In this document: in pieces, positions 55,189-63,329 of the stretch | How positions within the stretch are numbered: position 1 is the first letter of the stretch | How the letters are laid out: every line of letters begins with the position of its first letter | Origin: Glaciecola sp. KUL10 | GTDB taxonomy: Bacteria > Pseudomonadota > Gammaproteobacteria > Enterobacterales > Alteromonadaceae | Length of the DNA stretch: 64,000 nucleotides | Assembly (NCBI RefSeq): GCF_003203515.1 | Contig: NZ_BGNG01000008.1 | Location: forward strand, 62,001-126,000 | Reading direction: 5' to 3' | The notes under the pieces: model-generated | The model's input: the letters and a program-made list of their open reading frames with translations, nothing else | Databases searched by the model: none | Told to the model about the DNA's origin: nothing | Program-made: the position numbers and the translations under genes

Positions 55189-55932
55189 TTAATGCTTAAA
55201 CTGACAGTAAATATCACCAGAAAAGAGCTTATTAGGATGCTGTTTTATGTGCTCAATGACATTTTGGGCACTTAACCATTTTTCGTTAGCAAATTTAAAG
55301 TCTTCTTTATATGACCACTTAAACTTTTGGTACCCCAGACTCTCTAGTCGAGTCAAACAGTCTTGTGCTCGCTTTAAACTACAACTTAAAAATTCAAACG
55401 ACAAATATTGTATGGGGGTTGTTAACCCCAAAAGAACCTCATGTTCATAACCCTCAACATCGATTTTGCAAAATTTTGGTTGCCCATGTCGTTCGATCAT
55501 AAGATCCAAGGTACTGACTTCTACAGTAACTTGTTCATCAAAATATATGGGTAAACTTGATGCTCGATTTAATTCGGCTTCCCACTCTGAGCCTGAAAGG
55601 GTAGAGAGTGTAGGAAATAAATGACTAATAGCGAGCTTAGCGTTTCCTTTTTTTGCACCAAGTGCATAAGTTTCGAGCGAAAAACCAGTTTGAAACTGAT
55701 ACTTTCTTTCTAGATATTCTGCAAAAGCAGGTTGCGGTTCAACAGCAACCACGCGTGCCCCAAGAGACAACCATGTCTGACATCTATCGCCTAAATGGGC
55801 CCCTACATCAAAGCATAAGTCGTTTGGGTTTAGCAATTCAGCATAAAACCGTTTTTTTCGTCTGGCTTTGATTGGGTTCCACTGATACAAAATGTTAGAT
55901 AATAACCAGCCTAACTTAGTCTTAATGCTCAT
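55189..55932 (-). CDS. FkbM-family methyltransferase
   Basis: About 247 residues from ATG 55932, which lies four bases after the upstream gene stop; the longer frame from 55980 would overlap that gene. SAM-binding NDLCFDVGAHLGDRCQTWLS and ARVVAVEPQPAFAEYL, then FCKIDVEGYEHEVLLGL, are FkbM signatures (O-methylation, typically of a sugar or polyketide hydroxyl). Last gene of the long minus-strand operon at 55.2-64 kb. Its substrate is presumably the product of that operon. Confidence 0.88.
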   Translation of the reverse strand: MSIKTKLGWLLSNILYQWNPIKARRKKRFYAELLNPNDLCFDVGAHLGDRCQTWLSLGARVVAVEPQPAFAEYLERKYQFQTGFSLETYALGAKKGNAKLAISHLFPTLSTLSGSEWEAELNRASSLPIYFDEQVTVEVSTLDLMIERHGQPKFCKIDVEGYEHEVLLGLTTPIQYLSFEFLSCSLKRAQDCLTRLESLGYQKFKWSYKEDFKFANEKWLSAQNVIEHIKQHPNKLFSGDIYCQFKH

Positions 55933-55936
55933 CGTA

Positions 55937-56308
55937 TTAAGAGTCGCCTTGATAACTAGCCCACGCGTCGTGCGTCTCACCCAAGCAAACCAATAAGCTT
56001 CCCGTGAACTCTGCCTTCGCTTTTATTTCATCATGGATGTATTTGGCTAAAAACTCTGTCGTGGTTAAATGGCCTTTAAATATGTCTAGTTCGTCCAAAT
56101 TCTTATAGTTAAGACACGACAATACCTCTTTTGTAATTGTTTTGGCTTCACCAATATCTATCACTACATTTTGAGCATTTACTGTTTTCGATTGAAAACT
56201 CACATCAACTACGTACGTAGCACCATGCATGTTTTGTGCAGGCCCAAAAAACGGGTCTGGTAACGAGTGCGCAATCATTATTGACTCTCTTATTTTTACA
56301 CTGAACAT
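55937..56308 (-). CDS. Divergent 6-pyruvoyl-tetrahydropterin synthase/QueD homologue
   Basis: A 123-residue T-fold protein: IMIAHSLPDPFFGPAQNMHG (His 14 and His 28 would be two zinc ligands), VVIDIGEAKTITKEVLSCLN, LTTTEFLAKYIHDEI and LGETHDAWASY. In QueD and PTPS the second and third ligands form HGH; here it reads HGAT (Ala 30), and the catalytic Cys before HGH is also missing. The fold is kept, but the standard pterin chemistry is doubtful, so it may act on a different pterin- or purine-derived substrate. It lies after an MDR dehydrogenase and a RibD-like reductase in the same operon. Confidence 0.8.
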   Translation of the reverse strand: MFSVKIRESIMIAHSLPDPFFGPAQNMHGATYVVDVSFQSKTVNAQNVVIDIGEAKTITKEVLSCLNYKNLDELDIFKGHLTTTEFLAKYIHDEIKAKAEFTGSLLVCLGETHDAWASYQGDS

Positions 56309-56361
56309 CCTTACTCCTTAGTTCTTGTTTGATTTTTTGATCTCGACTGAATCGAATCGAT

Positions 56362-57360
56362 TCAATACTCTATGCACCATATAAGGCCATTGGGTAATTC
56401 ACCGGCTCTCAATGAAGCAAAAAAACTTGGCACTTGATCTATCGGAATGTTATCCGCAAAAAGCTTGTCATATAAATCGCTCTGCAGGTATTCACAGGCT
56501 AACTCCTTCCTGCTCTTGAAGCTTTCCAGTGGCTTATTCAAAGGGATGCTAGACACTTGAGATGCAATCAGTCTGACCCGGCGATAGTGAAATGAATGTC
56601 CAAGTTTAAGGCTTAATGAAACGTCCCCATACCAGCTTAGCTCGATGATATTTGCCTCTAGAGACGCGTGTTCGAAACACCATTGAAGGCCATTTTGCGA
56701 ACTTGAAGTATGATAAATGAGCTGGAAGGAATCAGTTGTATCGCTGCCCTTGATACATTCAAACCCAAGACTTTTAGCTTTATTCCTGCGCCATTTGTTT
56801 TCTTCAATGATAATAAGGTTTTTAGCGCCCTTTTCTTGAAGCGTAATGGCAAGTAGCGCGCCTATATTACCAAAGCCGCATATAGCGATATTGCCATTAT
56901 TACGAATATGTTCGGTTAATAGTGATTCACTATCCCAAATTGCATTGATAATGGTTTCCATATTGGAAAGCAGTGTCATGCGTCTTGCTGGGAGTTCTTT
57001 AGATGGCGTAAATAATGCGGCCTCATCTACAAGCGCTGTTTGTTGATGGGGGTGAAGTACATGCACCAATTGTTGTTTTGCTTTTTGTGTTGTAACAGTG
57101 CCAACTAAAGAATATCCATATTTTAACGGAAGTCCAAAAGAGCCCTGCATGTACGGAACTGCCATATGAGCTTGAAGCTTATTGGGTACCTGCCCAGAAC
57201 ATACTAAACGTTCTGTACCAGTTGAGATCAGAGAAAAAAGTGTTTTGACTTTAACCTGTGATTTATTATTCATGTTATCTGAAATAACGCCTGGCACATT
57301 CTTATCTTCAAGCCACATTGAACGGTCGTGAGTCATGTGCCATAAGCTTAAATTACTCAT
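56362..57360 (-). CDS. MDR-superfamily dehydrogenase (BchC-like)
   Basis: A 332-residue medium-chain dehydrogenase homologue: FSLISTGTERLVCSGQVPNK, FGLPLKYGYSLVGTVTT in the GroES-like half, LLSNMETIINAIWDSE, then the Rossmann motif ICGFGNIGALLAITLQEKGA. The typical structural-zinc Cys cluster and the usual catalytic Cys/His pattern are not evident. The STGTER and ETxxNAxWD patterns recall the BchC/zinc-binding dehydrogenases found next to PTPS and RibD-like genes. Start ATGA overlaps the stop of the upstream RibD-like gene by four bases, so the two are translationally coupled. Confidence 0.83.
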   Translation of the reverse strand: MSNLSLWHMTHDRSMWLEDKNVPGVISDNMNNKSQVKVKTLFSLISTGTERLVCSGQVPNKLQAHMAVPYMQGSFGLPLKYGYSLVGTVTTQKAKQQLVHVLHPHQQTALVDEAALFTPSKELPARRMTLLSNMETIINAIWDSESLLTEHIRNNGNIAICGFGNIGALLAITLQEKGAKNLIIIEENKWRRNKAKSLGFECIKGSDTTDSFQLIYHTSSSQNGLQWCFEHASLEANIIELSWYGDVSLSLKLGHSFHYRRVRLIASQVSSIPLNKPLESFKSRKELACEYLQSDLYDKLFADNIPIDQVPSFFASLRAGELPNGLIWCIEY

Positions 57361-58340
57361 AACTCACCTGTCACCATAATCGCGTCACCCATTTGTGAGT
57401 AGTAGACATTTCTCATTTCGCAGGCTTGATTAACACTAGATATTTCAGGCAAATCGACAAAAGCCTGACCGGAACCAAACACCATTGGCGCGATATGCAA
57501 TTGTAACCAATTGATTGTATTTGTTTGCATGAACGTTTTTACAGTCGTAGGCCCACCCTCTACCAATATAGAATGAATACCTTCTCGTTTTAACTGCACT
57601 AGACAATCTGACATGCCAGTGTTGCTTGCTATTTCGTGATAACAAATTTGTTTTACATGCTTAAAAGCTAGCCTTTCTCTATGCATTTTGTTTTTGTGAA
57701 GTGCGTTACATATTAGATAATTTTTCATGTTTTCTATATTAGGTAATTCGTCTAAATGCGTTGGTGAGTTGCATAAAATAATGCGAGCTGGATTAGGTCC
57801 TTTTACATGTCTGACATTTAAGCTAGGTTTTTCGGAACGAGCAGTTTTAGCCCCAACTAAAACACCATCTACAAGTGCTCGAATACGATGTGCATGGATT
57901 AAATTCTCTTGGTTTCCAATCCATTTACTTGAACCAGATTTGGTACATACCTTTCCGTCTAGGCTCTGCGCCATATGAACGAGAATGAACGGTAAATCTT
58001 GTTGCAACCATTGAGCAACTGCGAGAGGAGCATATAAAGTAAGCGCATTTTTAGAGCGTATATCTATGTGCTCGGGAAAGTAAGCGTGTAACTTATCTGT
58101 TAGCATCACACTCGAAAACCGGCCGTCTATTTCGAAGCTAGCTTTACTCAATAAAACATCAACTTTTCTTTCATTTAGCAATGCTGATAAAACGTCGAGG
58201 TTGTCATGTGGAAATACAAACTCAATGGTGTCTAGCGATAAGGCGATGAACTGGCTTTCTATGTTTTCTTTACATAATTCTCTCAACCTAAGCAGTTGAT
58301 CCCAGTAGTTTAATTCTATATCCATAACCTTAGTTTCCAT
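57357..58340 (-). CDS. RibD C-terminal reductase-domain protein
   Basis: A 327-residue protein whose residues about 117-325 form a RibD_C/dihydrofolate-reductase-like domain: FILVHMAQSLDGKVCTKSGS, HAHRIRALVDGVLVGAKTAR, NPARIILCNSP, SILVEGGPTTVKTF and APMVFGSGQAF. In RibD this domain reduces a ribosyl-amino-pyrimidine with NADPH. The normal RibD N-terminal deaminase (HAE and PCxxC) is absent; instead there are about 110 residues that I do not recognise. It is probably a reductase of a riboflavin- or pterin-like intermediate. Overlaps the upstream sulfatase-like gene by 11 bases. Confidence 0.85.
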   Translation of the reverse strand: METKVMDIELNYWDQLLRLRELCKENIESQFIALSLDTIEFVFPHDNLDVLSALLNERKVDVLLSKASFEIDGRFSSVMLTDKLHAYFPEHIDIRSKNALTLYAPLAVAQWLQQDLPFILVHMAQSLDGKVCTKSGSSKWIGNQENLIHAHRIRALVDGVLVGAKTARSEKPSLNVRHVKGPNPARIILCNSPTHLDELPNIENMKNYLICNALHKNKMHRERLAFKHVKQICYHEIASNTGMSDCLVQLKREGIHSILVEGGPTTVKTFMQTNTINWLQLHIAPMVFGSGQAFVDLPEISSVNQACEMRNVYYSQMGDAIMVTGEL

Positions 58341-60144
58341 TACTGTTTTTTATTTCTTGTGGGTCGATTTGTTGCACTGATGGCTCATTTTCAACTAGTG
58401 CCATACCATTGGGGTAGATTTGAAACTCATGTTTTTCATCTGTAAAGTTTGCGCTGCAAGCGTTGACAAAAAGACTCATAAAACCTTCATGTTTAATTGG
58501 TGTATGGTCTTTTTTTTGTCCGTGTCCGCGCAAATTTATTCCCTTCTTGAATCCATGTTGATGGAAATACTCGACAAAGCCTTTATGTTTACTAATGATA
58601 TGAATAGGGGTTTCTAGTCCCATTCGAGGTATTGAAATAAGTGGAGGTTGGTGGTCACCAAAAACAACAAGCACTAGATTGTCATCCTTAGTCCTTATTG
58701 CGAAATCCAGTACACACTCGAGTTGATATTTTATTGAAGCGATATATTTATCGTGATTCGAAGAAAGATTATCAGTTGTGATCGCTACTTTATGCTCTCT
58801 CTGATTCAGAGTTTTCCATTCCTCTTCCACATGCAATGGGGATATCCAAGGAATATGAGAATTCATCGTGCAATAAAAAACAGAAAAGGGGCCATCAGTT
58901 TTGTTCTTAGCCTCTTCATAAGCGTGATTGATGACGTACTGATCAGGAGCACAATAACGTTTCTTTAACCCAAAGAAAGGAAGTGTATTGCCTTGAAAGT
59001 TTAATTTTTCCCAATTAACGATGTGATCGGATTGAAAGCAGCGCTCTATTGAGTCCCAGTTAATGTCTTTGTCATCAACACCGCCCATTGGTGAACTTAA
59101 GACGTTCTGGTACCCATTGCGATGCAATATATGAAAAAGAGATTCGTAGACTGAAAAGTTACCCGAAGCTTCAAACATTGTCTCGTACAAGCAAGTATTT
59201 TCAATCTTTGTGCCATACATAAATGAACAGTAGCTTAGCCAAGATCCCCCCGAATAAATTGGAGCAGTCGAAAAGTGAGAGCTGATATGAAAATTAGATT
59301 CAATCAACTTTTCTTTGTAGGCCTCAAATACAGATTCTAAATGCACGGCAAGCTTTGGGTCCTTGTAGATTCTTGCGCCGTAAGACTCAATGCAAAGAAA
59401 TACAAAGTTTGGTTTTTTTGACAAGCACAGGGGTTTAAAGGTGTTTTTGTTTTCAAAGTCTTGTTCAGACATTAATAAAATTGGTTTATATTTCTGACAG
59501 AATAGATAGTTACGATAAGCATGTAGCAGTGTTGAGAAGCAATTTCTCCAATGTAGATCTTTGTATTTAGTGTTTCGCCAATCAAATCGACAAATTTTCT
59601 GCTTTTTCCAATCGCCCAAACTGATAAATAATATGCAACTAACCATTAGTAGGTTTATCACTATATTCTCTTGATAAAGACTAATAAGCCATTGTGTAAT
59701 AGACATGGCGACACTGGATAGCGCTAGTACAACCACAAATACTGACAGCGTAAGTAATGTTGCCCGCCCTTTGAAAACCACGAACCCTGTTTTGATCAGC
59801 GAATAGTCGCTAAAAAAAGCAGGGGTGCGGCTAAAAACAAACAGCATGATAGAGAGGTAAATCGAATAAACCCAGGAGACAAGTAGGATACCTGATACTA
59901 ACCATTCGATTAACAGCGTTGGTAATGCAAGACTGAGTGACAATAGCAAAACAAGCGTAAACTCTACATTAACTCTAAACGGGTCAGAAAACTCAAGTTT
60001 GCTAAACAGTAAGTCTTTTATATGGCGGTGGCGTAACCTTCTTTCGTAAACAAATCCAATTGGATTTGGCTGCTGGCGAGAATTAAGCAAATAAAAGGGA
60101 AGAAAACTCGCAAAATTAACTAGGATCAAGCATAACCAAAACAT
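58330..60144 (-). CDS. Membrane sulfatase/LTA-synthase-like enzyme
   Basis: A 604-residue inner-membrane protein with about five N-terminal helices (to residue about 175) and an extracytoplasmic alkaline-phosphatase-superfamily domain: NFVFLCIESYGARIYKDPKL, FSTAPIYSGGSWLSYCSFMY (candidate Ser/Thr nucleophile), FYCTMNSHIPWISP and LVVFGDHQPPL. This is the design of LtaS, OpgB and phosphoethanolamine transferases, which move a phospho-alcohol from a phospholipid to a glycan or lipid. With a CDP-alcohol phosphatidyltransferase and a glycosyltransferase in the operon, such a head-group transfer is likely; sulfatase activity is the alternative. Confidence 0.82.
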   Translation of the reverse strand: MFWLCLILVNFASFLPFYLLNSRQQPNPIGFVYERRLRHRHIKDLLFSKLEFSDPFRVNVEFTLVLLLSLSLALPTLLIEWLVSGILLVSWVYSIYLSIMLFVFSRTPAFFSDYSLIKTGFVVFKGRATLLTLSVFVVVLALSSVAMSITQWLISLYQENIVINLLMVSCILFISLGDWKKQKICRFDWRNTKYKDLHWRNCFSTLLHAYRNYLFCQKYKPILLMSEQDFENKNTFKPLCLSKKPNFVFLCIESYGARIYKDPKLAVHLESVFEAYKEKLIESNFHISSHFSTAPIYSGGSWLSYCSFMYGTKIENTCLYETMFEASGNFSVYESLFHILHRNGYQNVLSSPMGGVDDKDINWDSIERCFQSDHIVNWEKLNFQGNTLPFFGLKKRYCAPDQYVINHAYEEAKNKTDGPFSVFYCTMNSHIPWISPLHVEEEWKTLNQREHKVAITTDNLSSNHDKYIASIKYQLECVLDFAIRTKDDNLVLVVFGDHQPPLISIPRMGLETPIHIISKHKGFVEYFHQHGFKKGINLRGHGQKKDHTPIKHEGFMSLFVNACSANFTDEKHEFQIYPNGMALVENEPSVQQIDPQEIKNSNGN

Positions 60145-60159
60145 AATAATTTCACCTTA

Positions 60160-60963
60160 TTATTGACGCACAAGCACAACAGCTAAGTACTTCATTTTTT
60201 GCTCTGCGTATAACTTATCCAGAATAAATCCACCCTTGAATGCTCTTAGCGCTAAATCATTTTTCCGAAACCTCAATATTGCGTTGCAAACGAATGTCTT
60301 CATGCTCGACCATGCCCTCATTGGGATATGCATTTTGAATGTATGGTCAAAAATTTGGGGCGGTATTTTTATGGGTATTAGCGAATTTTTTAACGCCTGA
60401 ATATGTTGGACACTTAACATTTCATATAGATGCCAGTCTTGCATATATTGTGTGGCATCTTGCGAAAATGTTTGCTCGCAATAAAAGTCATCGACAATAA
60501 TCAACTTACCGTTTGGTCTTAGCGCAGCTAACATATTTTCGATACTCAGCCGTATATCCTGGCTATGTTTTATTGATTCAACAGCTATGATCAAATCTGC
60601 ACTATCAGTCGCTAATTCATCAAACGACTGTTGCTTAAAGTGAATATTTTTTAATGTGTTCTCATTGGTTTTTAAGGCCTTATCAGCCAACTCAATTTCT
60701 TGTTCACTAAGGCTTACACCAAGTATAGCTGCTTTCGAATGTTTGCTGATGAACTGACAGCCCCAACCCGTTCCACATCCTGCATCAATTATTAAACCCT
60801 GATTCGGAAGGCCAATGACATTTACTATCCATTCATAAATATCGTTGCTTGGCTCTGAAGCAAAATTTAAGCGCTTGTGGATTGGATAGGTGCTCGCAGA
60901 TTTAATAAGATGCTCCATGCTTGAGAGCTGATCATATAGTCCAGATACATTTTGCTTTGACAT
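60160..60963 (-). CDS. SAM-dependent methyltransferase
   Basis: A 267-residue class I methyltransferase: motif I LIIDAGCGTGWGCQFISKHS, LGVSLSEQEIELADKAL, and PNGKLIIVDDFYCE. The GVSLSxxEIExA pattern recalls the UbiE/sterol- and tocopherol-type C-methyltransferases that act on small lipophilic substrates. Its start codon overlaps the previous stop (TAATG). Substrate unknown. Confidence 0.87.
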   Translation of the reverse strand: MSKQNVSGLYDQLSSMEHLIKSASTYPIHKRLNFASEPSNDIYEWIVNVIGLPNQGLIIDAGCGTGWGCQFISKHSKAAILGVSLSEQEIELADKALKTNENTLKNIHFKQQSFDELATDSADLIIAVESIKHSQDIRLSIENMLAALRPNGKLIIVDDFYCEQTFSQDATQYMQDWHLYEMLSVQHIQALKNSLIPIKIPPQIFDHTFKMHIPMRAWSSMKTFVCNAILRFRKNDLALRAFKGGFILDKLYAEQKMKYLAVVLVRQ

Positions 60964-61667
60964 TAGGTTACCTTACTCAACACATAGATAAATTTACCGG
61001 TTCGTTGAATCGGAATTCGGCTTTCTAGTACCTTGCAGGGATCGACCTGAAGTAATCCAAAACTTAGTATTTTCCTTAGTCTCTGTAATGGATATTGATC
61101 GTGTAATACTTTTTCTATCTTAAAACCATGACTAATAAAGATAGCATTCCATTCATGAAAGGATTTAGCACCTTGATGACCCGCATGATTGCGCATCCCC
61201 AAACGTTGTTTAAACCACTTCCATATCAATGTTTCTGAATTGCGCACCAAAAAACAATATCGAGCATTTGCGTTACCAACTCGATGTAGTTCATCTAGCA
61301 CTGCCGACAGGTCGATCATGCGCTCCAATGACCCCAAGCAACTGACTGCCGAAAAAGAACCTGTCTCAAAGGGCAACGCCTCAGCATTTGCAACGCGAAT
61401 ATCATCGTTTGGAAAGAGCTTCTTGGTTTTTTCTACAGCAACTGAAGAAATATCCACGCCACTAATACTGCACCCAGTTTCCTTAGCAGCTTGTAATAAG
61501 CGTCCTAAACCGCATGCAACATCCAACAGCGAGTCAGTTTCGCTAAGTCGAAGGACTGATGGAAAAAAACGGTAAGCGCGAACATCTCTTAAGTATCTGT
61601 CTCCCTTTTTGCGATAGGTTTGATCGAACCAATTTGTAATTTGTTGCTGTTCACTTGATGATTTCAT
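60963..61667 (-). CDS. SAM-dependent methyltransferase
   Basis: A 234-residue class I (methyltransf_11-type) enzyme: SLLDVACGLGRLLQAAKETG, ISGVDISSVAVEKTKKLF, VANAEALPFETGSFSAVSCL and a closing RFxFVLSKV-like strand (GKFIYVLSKVT). It is coupled at both ends by TAATG overlaps with its operon neighbours. The third of four predicted methyltransferases in this operon in gene order from the left; its substrate cannot be read. Confidence 0.87.
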   Translation of the reverse strand: MKSSSEQQQITNWFDQTYRKKGDRYLRDVRAYRFFPSVLRLSETDSLLDVACGLGRLLQAAKETGCSISGVDISSVAVEKTKKLFPNDDIRVANAEALPFETGSFSAVSCLGSLERMIDLSAVLDELHRVGNANARYCFLVRNSETLIWKWFKQRLGMRNHAGHQGAKSFHEWNAIFISHGFKIEKVLHDQYPLQRLRKILSFGLLQVDPCKVLESRIPIQRTGKFIYVLSKVT

Positions 61668-62311
61668 TATAAATACCTCCTTGTATAACGCATGTACTCT
61701 AGATACTTTTCGCCGTATTGTTTGGATAAATACTGCTCTTCCATTTTTATTTTAAAGTGCATATAGCCAACATAATAAATAACACCCAAAAACAACCAAA
61801 ATGATACTAGGCTTAAACTTACTCCAATTAAAAACATATACATTCCCACTTGAATTGGGTTTCGCGAGTAACCAAAAGCCCCTTGTTTTTTCACCAAACC
61901 TTGCTCACCACTTTTGTCGCGATTACGTATCATATTTCGCACAGAGACAAGCGTGATAATTCGGCCTAGGACAATAAGTACAATCCCTATTATCTGTAAA
62001 TAGATTGAAATAGCAGTATTCAATGCCAGCCAAGGTGCCCACCCCAATATGATCATGATTGGCATTAAAAACACGCCGTAAAGAAGCCCCAAGGGCAATA
62101 GGAAAAGAAATACTTTACTCAGCTTAGGTAGTTTAAATATCCACTGATATGCAGAAGGGTAAGCATTAACTACTTTCGGCGAAGCTTTCCAAATCGCTTT
62201 GTTAGATGCAATGCTTGGAACATGAGCAAACAAAAGCTCTAAGCCAAGACTAAAGTAAGCAAGCAGAATAATGCTACTTACCAAAAATTCCATATCGACA
62301 AGGCTATTCAT
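61667..62311 (-). CDS. Isoprenylcysteine-carboxyl-methyltransferase-like membrane protein
   Basis: About 214 residues from ATG 62311 (ATGAATAG overlap with the upstream stop; an in-frame ATG at 62335 is also possible). Five or six membrane helices and the C-terminal signature of the ICMT/PEMT group: GAFGYSRNPIQVGMYMFLIG, then KIKMEEQYLSKQYGEKYLEY. Members methylate lipid-like or prenylated substrates within the membrane. Its presence suggests that the operon product is lipid-linked. Confidence 0.85.
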   Translation of the reverse strand: MNSLVDMEFLVSSIILLAYFSLGLELLFAHVPSIASNKAIWKASPKVVNAYPSAYQWIFKLPKLSKVFLFLLPLGLLYGVFLMPIMIILGWAPWLALNTAISIYLQIIGIVLIVLGRIITLVSVRNMIRNRDKSGEQGLVKKQGAFGYSRNPIQVGMYMFLIGVSLSLVSFWLFLGVIYYVGYMHFKIKMEEQYLSKQYGEKYLEYMRYTRRYL

Positions 62312-63329
62312 GAAATGGCCCAATAACATTGGCAAACTCCCTGCCCACCTGCTCCCAATTTCTTACCTCAATCTTTTGCTTTGGCGTGATTGCAAAATAA
62401 GCACTTGCGCGTGTCATCAGATCATTCAGATCTTCGACAACGCTATTGATTGTATGCGTTTTTAAATACCTTACGCTTTTTGATTCGATGAAATCAGATA
62501 CTTCCCCACTTTGAGCAGATAGCATAGGTAAACCTGAGGCAATTGCTTCTAAACTGACCATCGAATATGGTTCATAAGGAGATAATTGAACGAACAAATC
62601 TGCATTGACCATTGCTGCATTGATTGCTGCTTGATCAGCTGTTCCATGATAGCGAATCCTATCACTCAACCGCTTAGATTTTATCGAAGCCAAAATCTCT
62701 TGTGCATAATGTGGTGCAAAACCTTCGTCACCATATATATCAAGCGTCCACGGTAATTCTAATAACTGGCTGAGTGAGTTCAGCAGTATTTCATAGCCTT
62801 TATTAGGGATAAGATTTGCCACTACTAGTAGTTTTGAAGGGAGTGGCGAGTAACTCGTTTTACACTGCCAATTTTCCTTTAGCCCGGGCTTAACCTCGAA
62901 GATCTGCTCCTGAAGCAAGTTGTAATTTTGCATCATGTAACTAGAGCAAGCTGAGCCTGTGGTGATGACATGAGACTTTTCAATCATACTTTTAAGGTAA
63001 GCGACACTTTCTAAAGCTTCAGTTTCAGTCTTTACTTGCTTTTCGGGTGGTAAGTGACACAAGAGAATAGGTGCAGATGGCAATGGGCGTGCCCCCCATC
63101 TCGTCGCAAATTCTTCAATGGCTATGCTGTCTATGATGATAAGGTTTGACGGATCGATCAGTAGTGATTGCTCAGGTGTATACGTTGTGATTGACCAGCC
63201 GATTTGAGTCAAATATTTAAAAACTTGCTGGTTGTAAATGTAGCCACCTGAAATCCGGTTTTCAGCACTTTCACACACAAAACTAATGGCTTTTTGTTTT
63301 GCTCTATTGGGTCTAATGTCTGCTTGCAT
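62304..63329 (-). CDS. Glycosyltransferase family 4 (GT-B) protein
   Basis: About 341 residues if begun at ATG 63329 (MQADIRPNRAKQK); ATG 63344 is equally possible, while the longest frame (from 63437) overlaps the previous gene by 125 bases and is unlikely. GT-B features: KAISFVCESAENRISGGYIY, LLVVANLIPNKGYEILLNSL, WTLDIYGDEGF and SPYEPYSMVSLEAIASGLPM with the donor-binding Glu. It transfers a sugar from a nucleotide donor. It overlaps its neighbours on both sides, indicating tight coupling. Confidence 0.87.
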   Translation of the reverse strand: MQADIRPNRAKQKAISFVCESAENRISGGYIYNQQVFKYLTQIGWSITTYTPEQSLLIDPSNLIIIDSIAIEEFATRWGARPLPSAPILLCHLPPEKQVKTETEALESVAYLKSMIEKSHVITTGSACSSYMMQNYNLLQEQIFEVKPGLKENWQCKTSYSPLPSKLLVVANLIPNKGYEILLNSLSQLLELPWTLDIYGDEGFAPHYAQEILASIKSKRLSDRIRYHGTADQAAINAAMVNADLFVQLSPYEPYSMVSLEAIASGLPMLSAQSGEVSDFIESKSVRYLKTHTINSVVEDLNDLMTRASAYFAITPKQKIEVRNWEQVGREFANVIGPFHE

